Shown: positions 34,100-45,841 of the stretch, piece by piece
How the letters are laid out: each line of letters begins with the position of its first letter
Numbering within the stretch: the stretch's first letter is position 1
NCBI RefSeq assembly: GCF_000143415.4
Contig: NW_003314292.1
Span: 536,829-600,828, forward strand
Direction: 5' to 3'
DNA from: Selaginella moellendorffii
Lineage: Eukaryota; Streptophyta; Lycopodiopsida; Selaginellales; Selaginellaceae
Length of the DNA: 64,000 bases
Notes under the pieces: generated by a model
Databases searched by the model: none
What the model was told of the DNA's origin: nothing
What the model saw: only the letters and a program-made list of their open reading frames with translations
Translations under genes and position numbers: made by a program

Positions 34100-36430
34100 A
34101 CACAACTCCTAGACTAATGTCTGTAGTCATTTCCTCGTTTTCGAAGGAGAGACTTGAAAAAACATGGGTCTGATTGAGTGCTCTCCAGGACTTCTAACAT
34201 TGCTGTCGAATATCAAATTAGAGAATCGTAATACTGTGGATAACACTGTCCCTGGCATTGCACTCTCTGTTTGCTGAGCCAAAATTGTCATCTTAGCTTG
34301 AGTTGGCTGATCTATTACCAAATAGGGCCCATCGTACCGTGAAGAACACTTCCTTCCTAGGATGCCTTGCACCACAACTTTGGCCATGACAGAATCTCCA
34401 ACACCAAAGGGATGATCATTGATTGTTTTCTTGTAGTTCCTTGAATAACGAGCTTGTGCCTGTTCAATGTTTGCTCTTGCTCTTTCTTCCAAGATTGCCC
34501 TGTGATTCGAGCTTTCTCCAACATAGTTCTGGGATTCAATACCATCATTGGTTGCGGTGAGATCTAATCCAGGGTGAGCAGGTTTCTTCGCTCTTCTCCT
34601 GTAAATCATCTCAAAAGGTGAAAAACCTGTGGACCTGTCTTGTTGTTCTGTAAGCAAAGAGTACTTCCGGCAAAACATTGTCCCACTCCCCTTTCTTGAG
34701 CAAAATATTTACTGAGATAATCTTTTCTAGTGTCCTGTTAAAGCGCTCTACCATGCCATTAGTTGAAGGTTTGAATCTTCCTGTCAGGGTGTGCTTCACA
34801 CCCATTAATGCCTCACTGCAAAACTCCTTTATCCTGTCAGTAAGGATCTGCTCTGGGACTCCATGTCTTAAGATAACATCCTCGTAGATAAATTCCACGG
34901 CAGTCTGAGTAGATTTGTCATTTACTGCTCGTGCCTTAACCCACTTAGAGAAGTAGTCCATGCAAACAACAATATATTTGTTCCCATGTCTGGAGGGGAA
35001 GTTGAAAGGTTCAACGAAATCAAGTCCCACCCTTGCAAAAGGCCCTCCAATTGGCAGCGGCTGTAATTCTGAGGTTATAGATGACCGCATAAGAGCATTA
35101 GAGATCTTGCAAGCTGTAACCCGATCAACATCATTCCTCGTACCAATCCACCAGTAATGCTGCTGTAAATCATCTAGGATCCTGTTCCGTGACAAATGAC
35201 CCGATAAAGAGGAAACATGGTATCTTAGCACGAGCTCATTGACCTCATCCCGCTGAACTACCAACAGGTATTGATTCACCTCCCTTGAAGCGATGTACAT
35301 TAGCTTGCCATCTAGCAAACCAAACTTATCTCTTCCTCGATTGAGTTTTCTCCTCACTGACTTGTCAATGCCAGGAACAATCTCTCCTGATTCAGCGAAG
35401 GCCAGGCGCAGTTTGTATTCTTCGCGATCCATGGAAGTCCAAAGCAGGGATAACTACTTCAACCGATTAAATAATCAAGTCCAAATAGGGATGCTCACGC
35501 CAGAACAGGAATGATAAATATTGCCAATGCGATTAAACATGAGAAATATAGCAAGGAAATTCAACAAATTTGTGAGACGGTCTAGCTGTGAAAGGCTCTG
35601 GATAACCCATCTGCATTCGAGTTTTGTGAGCCTCTTTTGTAGACAATTTCATAGTCATATCCCATTAAGTAAATCGAGATGGCCTGAGAGTGATCCTGAG
35701 CCTTGAAGAGCCTTGACTCTTAGTGATCAGTTTCGATCTTGACTTGCTATAATAAGCAATGGGATGTTCCGCATTCCCATTCCCAATCTGTGCCAATATT
35801 GCCTGACGCATTGCACTGCAAAAGGAAAGCCTTGCTGCACCGGATGATATAGTAAATGGATCAATACATCACCAGGCAACTACAATACCTGCAATCAGGA
35901 TAAGATAATATAGGCTCCTTGCACAGCTCCCGCTTTAGTTCTTCAAAGGTGTTCTGCTGCTCGGCACCCCAAGCCATCCGCTCCGACTGCTTTAGACAGT
36001 GGCAAGGCCCTTTCTACGAATTTGTTGATAAATCTTTGATAATAGCCAGCCAGACCAAGAAAGGCTTTAATCTGCATCGAGGCATTAGAGTTCCAAACAC
36101 ACGAAGGAGAACTCGTGGACCTGCTTCTTTCCCTCAGGAATTTCACTGCTGATATTTTCTCAGGATCCGGAGCAATTCCTTTGCCAAACACCACATGTCC
36201 AAGAAACTTAATTTCGCACATGAAGAAGTGACATTTCTTTGGCTTAATCTTCAGACCTGCTGCTTTCAATCTGGAAAATACCTTTCTGAGGTCTGTGATG
36301 TGGCTACATACTCCTCGAGAATAGACATTAACACCATCTATATAGACAAGTGACAATTCCCATCTGAGCGTACCAAGGACACAGTCCATAAGTCTTTGAA
36401 AAGTAGCAGCATACTTGCATTTGAATGGGT
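34100..36430 (-). pseudogene. Ty3/gypsy pol remnant inside the nested block
   Basis: Reading leftward from about 36420, an RT fragment has YIDG in place of YIDD and FLGHVVFGKGIAPDPEKI (36389-35943). A scrambled RNase H stretch follows (35900-35450). The integrase (35432-34611) has GLDFVEPFNFPSRHG, CMDYFSKWVKA, LTDRIKEF and TNGMVERFNRTL, and its C-terminal part is in another frame (34678-34127). A possible 3' LTR start (TGTGTGAGAACACGAGTG on the minus strand) lies at about 34104. The 5' half (gag, protease, most of RT) is missing, and frames break near 34640 and 35440-35940. Confidence 0.88.
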
Positions 36431-36439
36431 ACGATTAAT

Positions 36440-37960
36440 AAAAAATGCCATTTAAAACAAGCATATAATACGGCATTTAAATCGGCATTTAAACACCAAG
36501 AATATTTTTTAAAAACCCTAAAGAATATGCTTTCTTTTACTTAGGATTAGGGTTCATGTAAATTCAGGGTTCGCGGGATCTGAAAGCGCTGAGGTAAGTC
36601 TGGGATGGGGGGAGGAAGGTAGCCATGCTGGAGCGGGCTCATGTTCTGAAACTGAGGCCGACATCCAAGACAAGCCATGGCATGAGTCTATGGAAGTGTA
36701 AGTATTGCTCGAATACTTACACCGGCGCGGCTAAACGAGTTCGCGCTCACCTTGGGGGTGTGGAAGGAAGGAATGTAGAGATTTGTAGCGGTGCCAGCTG
36801 CGGGGCAAGTGGTGGGGCTACCAGAGGGCTAGGCGAGGTGAACAGTGGCAGCGTTCCACTTTCCGAGAGCAGCAGTCTTAAATGAAGTGCTGCACCGACA
36901 CTGGATGGTGACATTCGAAAGATGATGAAGTCTGCAAAGGTTCAATGTCTGGATGATGCCGTGGCCGAGTTCTTCTACGTTGACAATATCCTTTTCAACA
37001 CCATTTGGAGGCCAAATCTGAGGAAGTTGCTTCAAGCTGCTATCGACTTCGGCCCTAGAGCTCTTGCACAGATGATGGGATATGAGAAGCTACGGAGTAC
37101 ACAGCTGAAGAAGCTTTATGATAGTGTCAATGCTCGACTTGATCCAATCTGTGAGGGGTGGAGAAGATATGGAGTTAGCATCATCACCAATGACTGGTCT
37201 GACAACTGTAGCCGATCCTTGATCAACTTCATGGCCTCCAACATCTAGGGTTCGGTTTTCTTGAAGTCTGTAGATTTCGAGGGCAGGACAAAGACGGGAG
37301 AGTGGATTTGGGTCGAGCTGAAGAAAGTGATTCAAGAAGTTGGCGAAGAAAACGTTGTTCAGGTGATCACTAACAATGCATCAAACTGTGTGCAAATGGG
37401 AGAACTCATGACAGCTGAGTATCCTCACATTCTCCACAGCCGGTGTGTGTGCCATGTCTTGGACCTTCTCTTCGAAGACATCGGGAGCTTGTCGTGGGTA
37501 AAACCATTGGTGAAAGGCTGCAACGAGGTGGTAACTTTTATCACCAAAAAACCTCGTGTTCTGGCTTTGTTTCGGAAGCTGAGCAATCGGGATCTCATCA
37601 AGCCGGCGAGCACAAGGTTCACTTACATGTTTCTAGTGATGTCTCAGCTCCTGAATCTGACGACCTTGGAGGCATTGAAGGAGATGGTTGTGAGCTCTGA
37701 GTGGCGGTGATTGGACGTCACAAAGACAGCCAAAGCCTAGCGCATTCAAACTCGGATCTTAGAAGAGACTCCGAACTCTTCTGGACTAGGTGCCAACACT
37801 TGTCGGTGCTGCTTGGACTGCTCCTCAAGGTCTTGAAGCTTGCGGACCGAGAGGGGCCAACTTCCCGTCTCATTTTCGAGGCTATGGACCGGATAAATAA
37901 GAAGCTTTCAGAGGCTGTTGAGATTGAGGATCTAGCAAAGTTCCTAAACCGAAGGTGAGT
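36440..37960 (+). pseudogene. hAT-superfamily transposase remnant
   Basis: A BED-type zinc finger (WKCKYCSNTYTGAAKRVRAHL, 36685-36747, within frame 36625-36885) is followed by a broken frame with the DUF659/hAT core. This contains ITNDWSDNCSRSLINFMASN (about 37190), FLKSVDFEG, VVQVITNNASNCVQMG (about 37350-37397) and SRCVCHVLDLLFEDIG. In active hAT proteins the segment is TDNASN; here the acidic residue is Asn, so a catalytic position is lost. Stops occur at 36886 and 37246, where a CAG or CGA appears as TAG or TGA. The C-terminal dimerisation region is missing, cut off by the chromovirus. Three gcatttaaa repeats at 36446-36492 may be part of the element end. Confidence 0.85.
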
Positions 37961-40900
37961 TTCTTGGTGACATTTTCAGACAAGTGTTCGGAGCTTCGCA
38001 GATTCCTGAACTAGATGGAGTTGATCTTCACACTTCAACATCGGCGGTACCCCACTCTCGAGTCTCAAATTGGCGCGATTGGGATGTTACTCGAAGGTGC
38101 AGCTTTGTCATGGTTTTCTCCTCTCCTGGAGAAGAGCATGAAAGGGTCATGGTTCTGGAGCTGATGGATCTTCAATTGTTCAAAGAAAAGCTCGAAGCAT
38201 GTTTTGGCGAGACGGATTGGGTTTGGGCTACCACCACAAAAATGAGATGTCTCTCTCAGGGGTCTCGTCTTGCCTCGATCTATACTGCAGAGTTCCAACT
38301 CCTTGCCTTGGACACTCAATGGGATGAGCAGGCCCTGATTGATAAATTTTGTTTCGGCCTCAACAACGGTGTTAAGGATTTGTTGCTCACCATGGAGGAT
38401 CCCACGGACCTGTCGGATGCCATCCACAAAGCTATTCGATGTGACAATCGTCTCTTTGAATGTCATCAGGAAAGTCGCCGCGCCGCCATTTTCCCGTCTC
38501 AGACTCAAGAATCCAACCTTGAGTCTTCGGGGCATACTCCTAGACCTACTGCTCCGGTCCCGATGGATATTTTTGGTACTCCCTGACTCATTAGAGGGAA
38601 GTTGAGTCCTGCTGAGAAGCAATGTTGAATATCTCATAATCTTTGCCTCTACTGTGCTGATCCAAATCACAAAGTAGCTGTGTGTCCCAAGAAGCCTCCC
38701 CGACTGCTCGAGTTCACTCTGCCTCAAAGTCCACCTTTGTTGCAGTCGAGAAACAACCTTGTCCAAACAAAGTAGGAGCTGTCTGTTTGGACTCCCTAAA
38801 TAAAAATCACTTTTCTTTTTTATCAAGCTCCTCACCACCTTTCATCAAAGCCACCACCAATTCCCACAACTTCCGTGTCCCATGTCTCCTTTCTTTCACC
38901 GGACAATGAGGACTCAAGGCTCTGGCACTACTGGACTCAGGTGCAACTTCCTACTTCATGGACACGAACTTTGCTGCCCAACATCACGTTCCTCTTTCTC
39001 CTACTATATGGGATCTAAGGGTTGAAGGCATCGGCGAGCATTTTGTGTCTCCATCTTCTGGAATTAGGGAAATGTTGCCCGTTCGAGTACACATCGGGTC
39101 CACCGTCACTGATATCGCCTTCAACATCATCAACAGCAAGTCCTCCTCTGTAGTGCTTGGCCTTCCTTGGTGCCAACTATATCAGCCTCAGATCTGTTGG
39201 AAGGAATTACAGCTCGTCTCTCCCACATCACCATCTCCCACGGCTTCCCTTGCTGTTCATCAAGTCTGAATCAGGAAAATTTCCCTAAACTCAAATCGGG
39301 GTTCTGTTCCTGACTTTACGAAGTTTTCACCCTCTTGTTTTTCCTCTCTTCCATCTTACATTGGATAGTATCCTTGTCTCATCATTCCATTTAGTCGTAC
39401 GCTTCTATGAAAGAACTTCTTCATGAAGAACCTATTTTCCTTTTTGCTTTGCATGTTTCTCTTATCAATCTTCCTAAGAAGTATCATGATTTTGGGGATG
39501 TGTTTGACAAGAAAAAAGCTAATGTATTGCCTGTTCATCAGCCTTATGACTGTCCCATTGATTTACAAGAAGGAGCCTCACCTCCGTGGGGGCCTATGTA
39601 CAGGTTATCCCCATCCGATCTTAAGGCCCTCAAAGAGTACGTGGATGAGAACCTTGCCTCGGGGTACATTCAGCATTTGCAGTCCCCGGCTGGAGCACCT
39701 GTGTTCTTTGTCAAGAAGAAGGATGGGAGTTTGCGGCTAGTCATCGACTACTGAGGTTTGAACAAAGTGATTGTTTGGAACCATTATCCACTACCCCTGA
39801 TCTCAGACCTGTTGGAACGCCTTGGCGGTGCTCGCTTCTTCACCAAGATCGACCTCCATAGAGCATACAACCTGATTCGGATCCGGCCTGGTGATGAATG
39901 GAAGACTATGTTCCGAACCCGCTATGGCCACTTCGAGTACACTATCATGCCATTTGGCTTGACAAATGCTCCAGCAGTTTTCCAACTCATGGCGAATGAC
40001 GTCTTTCAAGAGTTTCTTGATCAAATGGTGATCGTCTACCTTGATGACATCCTCATCTATTAAAAAACTCAGGAGGAGCACGACGAGCATGTGCGCAAGG
40101 TGTTGGTGAAGCTGCAGGAACATATATGTGAAGCTTGAGAAATGTTCTTTCGATCAGGAGTCTGTAGAGTTCCTTGGGTACATTGCCACTCCTGAGGGTA
40201 TCACAATGGATTCTACCAAAGTCAAGACTATTCTCGAATAGGAGCCTCCATAATCAATGTCTGACATTTAGGTTTTCCTTGGCTTTGTTAACTTTTACCG
40301 CAAATTCATTGATCACTACTCTGACATTGTCCTTCCTCTCACGCATCTCACTCGCAAGGATGTTCCCTTGTCTTGGTTTGCTGCTGCCCAGCAAACTTTG
40401 ACACACTCAAGGCGGCCTTCAGTTCTTCTCCCGTCTTGATCCACGCTAATCCCTCACAACCTTTCTTCATCGAGGCTGATGCCTCCGACTTTGCCATTGG
40501 TGCTGTGCTGTCTTAACTCGGAGAGGATCAAAAATTTCATGCGGTTGCCTTCCATTCTCAGAAATTCCAGCCTGCGGAGATCAATTACGAAATCCACGAC
40601 AAGGAGCTCCTTGCCATCCTGGATTCCTTTGGAGAGTGGCGTCGTTTCTTGGAGGGGGCGGGCCATCAAATAACTGTCTAGATGAATCACAAAAATCTTA
40701 AGTACTTTGCCACTTCCTAAGTTTTGAGCCGTCGTCAAGCAAGGTGGACACAATTCCTGAGTCGGTTTGACTTTGTTATCAAGTACAGACCTGGAAAGCT
40801 TCAAGGCCTTCCTAATGCTCTTTCAAGGCGCTCCTATCTCAGTCTCAGGCTTGGTAATTTTGCCTTCAATCAACAGGATCAAGTTATCCTCGGTCCTGAT

Positions 40901-42600
40901 CAGCTTCAAGTTATGTCAATTTCCCTGGCCCCTTAGGACTCCTCCTTAATGGATGTGATCAGAAACAATCTTCAATCCAATGACCTCACCAGCGACATTT
41001 TCCTCCACCTTCAGGCTGGACACCAAGTGATTCCCAACTACTAGCAATTTGACGAGTTCGAGTTCTTAGATGGCTTGTTGTACCGTGGAGAGCAGCTTTA
41101 CATTCCTGAAGGTGATGCTCGAAGGTTGGTCTTGATGGCGTGCCATGATAGCCCAACTGCTAGTCACTTTGGCATCGCAAAAATCTATGAGCTGGTTGCA
41201 CGGGACTTTTGGTGGCCTCACATGGATGACTACATCAAAGCTTTTGTTACCTCATGTGACATTTGCGCCCAGAATAAGGTACCTCGCCAGGTGGATGGCT
41301 TCACAAAAATGATGCACTTCTTGCTGTGTACCAAAGAGTTTTCGGGCGAGGACATGGCAAAATTGGTATTCAGGGAAATTTTCCCACTTCATGAGATTCT
41401 TGCAGATGTGGTTTCAGATCAGGGACCTCAGTTCATCTCTCATTTCTGGAAATGGTTTTTGCAGCTGCTTGGAGTGAAGGCCAACCTCTCTTCGGCATAT
41501 CATCCTCAAACTGATGGACAGTCCGAGCGAATGATTCAGACGTCGGAACAATTCTTGAGGTGCTTCATCAACTATCATCAAGATGACTAGTTCAATATCC
41601 TTCCCCTTGCTGAGTTCTCCTATAACAACTCTGTTCACTCCTCTCTTCGAGTTTCCCCCTTCTTTGCGAACTCTGGCCGAAATCCCCGATTCAATCTCTC
41701 ACTTCCTTCTCCATTTGAACCTCCATCGTGCTCAGGAATCTCACAAAACATTTGCCAATGTCCATTGTCAGGATTGTCCCCCTTACAATATCGGGGATAA
41801 AGTCTGGCTCCTCAAGTGAAATATCTCCACCACCAAACCATGTCTTAAACTTGATTTCAAATGCTTTAGTCCTTTCTCTATCACTGCCATCATTAACCTT
41901 GTCACTTATCACCCTGCACTTCCCTCCTCATATCACATTCACCCCATTTTTCACTCCTTTGTCCTTGAGCCTTATATTCCCAGTCCTATTCCAAATCAGG
42001 TCATTCCTCTGCCTCCACCAATGCAGCTCGAGGATGGGTCTGAGTATGAGGTTCAGGACATCCTTGATTCCAAGATCTCACAGTCTAAACTCTACTATCT
42101 GGTCGACTAGAAGGGTTATGGACCTGAAGAACGCACTTAGGAACCTACGGACAACCTGATTCATTCTCCTGACCTTGTTCGGGACTTCCACCGCTGCTAT
42201 CCATCTCGTCCTAATCCTCATTCTTTTTCTCCATCTCCCATCCCTCACCGCCCATCTCATCCTCCTCTTTGTTCTCATTCACGTCCTTGTTCCACTCGTT
42301 CTTGAGGAGGGGGTGTTGTTAAGAATCCCTTAATTCTTGCCACATTCCTGACTCTCGTTGGATTGCTGACCTACAGACCACATTCTTGACTCTCGAGACA
42401 CTTCCCTATTTCTGACTCTCTATTTCCCGTACGATTCCTGAGTCTCGAGCCACATTTTTTATGATGATGTGGCACCTCCTCGACCTCAGCTATATTTAGG
42501 CCATCCTCGATCCAAGAGTGGTGGAGCTTCATCAACCTATAATATATATAAGTTAGCCTTGTTCTATTTCTCCACAATCTGAATCAATGCCAATCTAAGG
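37961..42600 (+). mobile_element. Chromovirus (Ty3/gypsy with chromodomain), decayed
   Basis: In order: a gag fragment (37984-38590) and a CCHC knuckle LCLYCADPNHKVAVC (about 38648). Protease LLDSGATSYFMD is at about 38930. RT (39560-40120) has [23 protein letters not shown] and the catalytic YLDD at about 40040. RNase H (40435-40870) contains EADASDFAIGAVLS. The integrase zinc region (HFGIAKIYELVARDFWWP ... CDIC) and core (SDQGPQF, YHPQTDGQSER) lie at 41140-41590. A C-terminal chromodomain (YEVQDILDSKI ... KGYGPEE) is at 42045-42140, and a 3' LTR starts at 42314. Many codons are stops. The 5' LTR is absent, so the 5' end is truncated against the hAT remnant. Confidence 0.93.
42314..42600 (+). 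repeat. 3' LTR of the chromovirus (end uncertain)
   Basis: A purine-rich tract gaggaggggg (42304-42313) directly precedes TGTTGTTAAGAATCCC, the expected layout of a polypurine tract and LTR start. A TATA-like taatatatata is at 42540-42550. Four related TGACTCTC-type motifs lie at about 42347, 42387, 42411 and, as TGAGTCTCG, at 42438. The right end is not clear without a partner LTR. Confidence 0.6.
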
Positions 42601-43511
42601 CTTCTTCTTCGTTTCCACTAGTTTTTCTCATTGTCTTTTGCATTTTTCCAGTCTTGATCTTGTTGGGGGTCTTGACAGTAGAAACCACTATTGCAAGTTG
42701 GTCCTTTGAGATATCAAGTATAGAAGAATTCCCAGCTTTCATTCTAGGCAGCTCCTCACTCACATTTCTCATTTCTTCCATTAAAAAACCCTCATGAGCC
42801 ATATTTGCCTCCATAATTTCCACTCAAAAAACCTGCCACACCATTAGCCATGGTGAGACTTGCACATGGGTGTTTCTATCGACATTGCCTTCCAGCAATG
42901 CCCTTGGCATCCTCATTGAAAGTCTCTAATGCCACAGAAGTCTCTCATTGACTCTACTTTGCTCAAATTAGCAACCACTTGTGTTGCTCAATTTAGCATC
43001 ATCAAGCTTCTTGCATGGTCTGAGAATGAAGGACAGCCACACACTGCTCATGGGAGCATTTAGCAATGTGGCTACCCCTCATCTCCACCAAAACTAGGAT
43101 CCATTCTCATGTGCTCACAACAACAAAGCCTCAAAGAAAACACACCTTTCCAATCAACACCCTGCACGCTCAGACTCTACTCCCCACCTCCGAGGAATCA
43201 ATCTCTTGCCCCCAACCTTGAAAGAACCCACCCTCAAGATGTCCTGCCACATCAGCCTGTTTGCCACACCAGCTGTTCGATTTTGGACTCCACACCCTGC
43301 TCAGTGACAACCAGTCCTCGCCTTAAAAATGACCTAATAAAAGGATGAGCAGATATGTACTATGCATAATAGGCATGTATGGATGACCATAAAAAGCATT
43401 CATCCAATGTACATAATAGCAACATAATTATGGCAGGCCAATCAAATGTTGCCACCCGGCAAATGCAATATCATGCTGTACACAGCACCAGTTTACAAAT
43501 AACATGCCATA
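42601..43511. other. Unassigned right part of the nested block
   Basis: About 900 bp without a recognisable domain. A minus-strand frame (42823-42584, containing MAHEGFLMEEMRNVSEEL) and a plus-strand frame (43109-43348) are open but match no family I know. It may be the body of the outer transposon whose end is ATGCCATA at 43511. Confidence 0.5.
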
Positions 43512-43520
43512 GAATTCCCA

Positions 43521-44717
43521 ATGTCTTGGAAGTTCATAACGCTGTTCATCCTCGATATTTGCATCACAGTAGAAGCAGATGAGGTCTGTCTGCAACTGCC
43601 ACGGTCCCCAGAGCTGGAAAAGTTCATCCACGTTCTTCCAACCCCACTGAAGATATACTTGAGCCCACGCTACAAAGTTACCATTGGAGCTTACAAAATC
43701 ACCCAGGTATGCGTTCTTTCTCCACTTGATTTCCAGACTCTTCCAAAACTTTCTTTTCTTTTCTTTTTGACGCAGAAACTGCACAGAGACTTGCCACCAA
43801 CAACACTGAATGCATTCGGCATGAGCGAGTATACAGCTTCATATCAGGTCCAACTTTGAGAGCCCAAAAGAGACAAACATCCTTTGTCCCATGGGAAAGA
43901 TCGTGTACTTTTTCTTCCAGTCAACTATACGATTCTAGGGGTGGGTCCGTGCTACGGCTACATTCCAGTGGTCACTCATCTCCATGGACAAGAGAGCTGG
44001 TCGGACGGGCATCCAGAAGCCTGGTTTACATCAGTTGGCGAGCGGGACCTGGATTACGTGACGCAAAACTACGTCTATCCCAGCTTTCAGCGCCACTCGC
44101 TCCTGTGGTATCACGACCACACTTACGGCATGACCCGGCTCAACATGGCTGCTGGCTTAGTCGGACTTTACGTGATAGAGTCGCCATGGGAAGATCCATC
44201 CTGGGTCCCGAAAAACTACGTGCTTCTGGTGATCCAAGACAAGCAGTTCTTCAGTGATGGCTCCATAAACTATCCCAATGTTGGGAGCAATCCGGCAGTT
44301 CATTCGCAGTGGTGTCCAGACTACTTTGGTGATACCATTCTGGTGAACGGGAAGATGTGGCCTTACATCGAAGTCTGGCCGGTGGTCGTGAGGTTCTGGG
44401 TGCTGCTTGTGGCAAACTCGAGATTCTTCATCCTCAACTTGAACGACACGAGCTTGAGCTTCATCAAGATTGGCACGGACAAAGGATACCTGGCGACTCC
44501 AATACGGCAGAAGAAGCTCAGGCCCTCTCCTTCCGAGCTAGTCGATATCTGAAGCCCGGGGAGAGAGTTTTCTTCTACGGCTCTATTCCCGAGTGGAAGC
44601 GTCACTGAGCAAGAAGTTCTCCTGTTCAAAGTAATGCAGACCAATGCTACCATCAACAAAGGATCCCACTCACTCCAAGCGAGCTGGCCGAGTTGCCGAC
44701 GCTATTGATCATCAAAA
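43521..44717 (+). pseudogene. Truncated copy of the LPR-like multicopper oxidase
   Basis: Exon 1 (43521-43706) and its intron match the intact gene at 51604. In exon 2 a base is lost in tatcaggtccaac (intact: tatccgggtccaac), giving a stop shortly after. A second indel removes the segment around the NHIPDRE coding region. From 43884 the frame is open through HLHG, WYHDHTYGMTR and GDTILVNGK to VDI, then ends. The gene is cut at about 44717, where gatcatcaaaagc runs straight into desulfhydrase sequence. It therefore lacks the T1-copper and HCH motifs and cannot be an active oxidase. Its own 5' flank lies 9.5 kb away at 33856-33984. Confidence 0.93.
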
Positions 44718-44850
44718 GCGTTGCTTCCAGGCAGGGGGATCGCCCAGCGCGAATTCGAAGAGCAAGAGATCCGGGACGGCGTACGGGAGAGTTTCTCACC
44801 AGATTTACAACAAGCTCGAGGACTACGCGAGGCTGGCTAGCTAGAGTGTT
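44718..44850 (+). pseudogene. 3'-terminal fragment of the L-cysteine desulfhydrase gene
   Basis: From ttgcttccaggcagggggat to the segment coding YNKLEDYARL this matches 30157-30275 almost exactly, then diverges by a small deletion before the stop. It is fused directly to the truncated oxidase copy and marks the start of the second duplication unit. Confidence 0.95.
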
Positions 44851-45841
44851 TTGGATCATACGTGGCTAAATAATAAAACTTTGCTAGAGTCGAACGCGGG
44901 ACCTGTTAAGGCCTCTTAAAGTGGGTTTGTGTTCTAGGGTTTCTGAATGGAGAGCTTTTAACATCGCATTTCCGTGGAGATCGGCGCAATGCTGCATTGA
45001 TCGATTTTGGTGGATCTTTGAGGTGATGTTTCATTCATTGAGTTTGCTTTCTTGCGGCTGAGTAACCTCGCAATTTTTAGAATGCGATGCCATGACGCGA
45101 TTTCTTTTTCTTGGTGCTGGAGCTCGTCACAGAAGATCCGTGAAATCTGAGGTATATTTCGCCTAGACAAAGAATTCCTTTGGCTTTAGATGGACGCTCA
45201 CACTTTGGTATAGATGAAGAGTGCGCTATGATGCGCTTGCTTTTGTGCTCCAACTGTGTTAGCTCCAGGGAGACGCTGTCCATCGTTCGGTAAATTTTGG
45301 TTTTCAAGCTAAGAATCACGTCCATTGCTATTCCTTTTTTTGTGCTCTAGATGGGATCGTGTTGTGGCAAATCCTTGAACGATATTGATAGTTTCAGCAG
45401 CTTTTCAAAACTCTTATGAGGGAGCTTTATCCTTTTCGATCACCTGCGATTTTAAGCTCAATATTGCCTTTTTACCACACATTGCCATGGCGATTGCCAA
45501 TGTTTCTCTTTTCATGTGGTCCTGATGGAGGTGTATCGTTCTTTCAGGATATTTCGGGAGGTTCCTCTTTTCGTAACCTGCTATTGCTGAAAGCCGAAGC
45601 TCGAAACGGTTTCTTCTCATAATTTCTAGTTTTGAGTCACGTACTAACTGACGATTTTTCTATTGACTTCGACGACGAATTTCCTTTATGAGTTGAAGAG
45701 ATAACTGTTCTTCTTTGCAGGTTGATGTGTTTCAACACGATTTAATGAGATTGCGGCTACATTGTTTTTGTCTAGCTCAACACTTCAGCAGTAGCGAATC
45801 AACGAAGGTCTATTTTTCGTTCAATGTTGTAACGTATAATT
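44851..45841. other. Duplicate of the desulfhydrase/kinase spacer
   Basis: Matches 30304-31335 with small insertions and deletions; for example the aactcaaataggag segment at 31188 is absent. It contains the 3' untranslated end of kinase B on the minus strand. No gene is seen. Confidence 0.8.

Larger units (their letters stand above)
33985..43511. mobile_element. 9.5-kb nested transposon block inserted before the truncated oxidase copy
   Basis: Homology to the kinase C/oxidase intergenic region runs up to TTGGAGGAATT (33984) and resumes at GAATTCCCAATG (43512). The repeated GAATT (33980-33984 and 43512-43516) looks like a 5-bp target-site duplication. The block starts TATGGCGT and ends ATGCCATA, an 8-bp inverted end with one mismatch. 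Inside are a minus-strand Ty3/gypsy remnant, a hAT transposase remnant and a plus-strand chromovirus remnant, so several insertions are nested. Confidence 0.65.

Noticed and set aside
38065-38838. A 257-residue minus-strand frame in the chromovirus gag
   Set aside because: It is antisense to gag and matches no family.
39752-42130. Idea that TAG might be read as Trp in the chromovirus (alternative code or suppression)
   Set aside because: TAA and TGA stops also occur at other residues, along with frameshifts. Decay of methylated DNA explains the pattern better.
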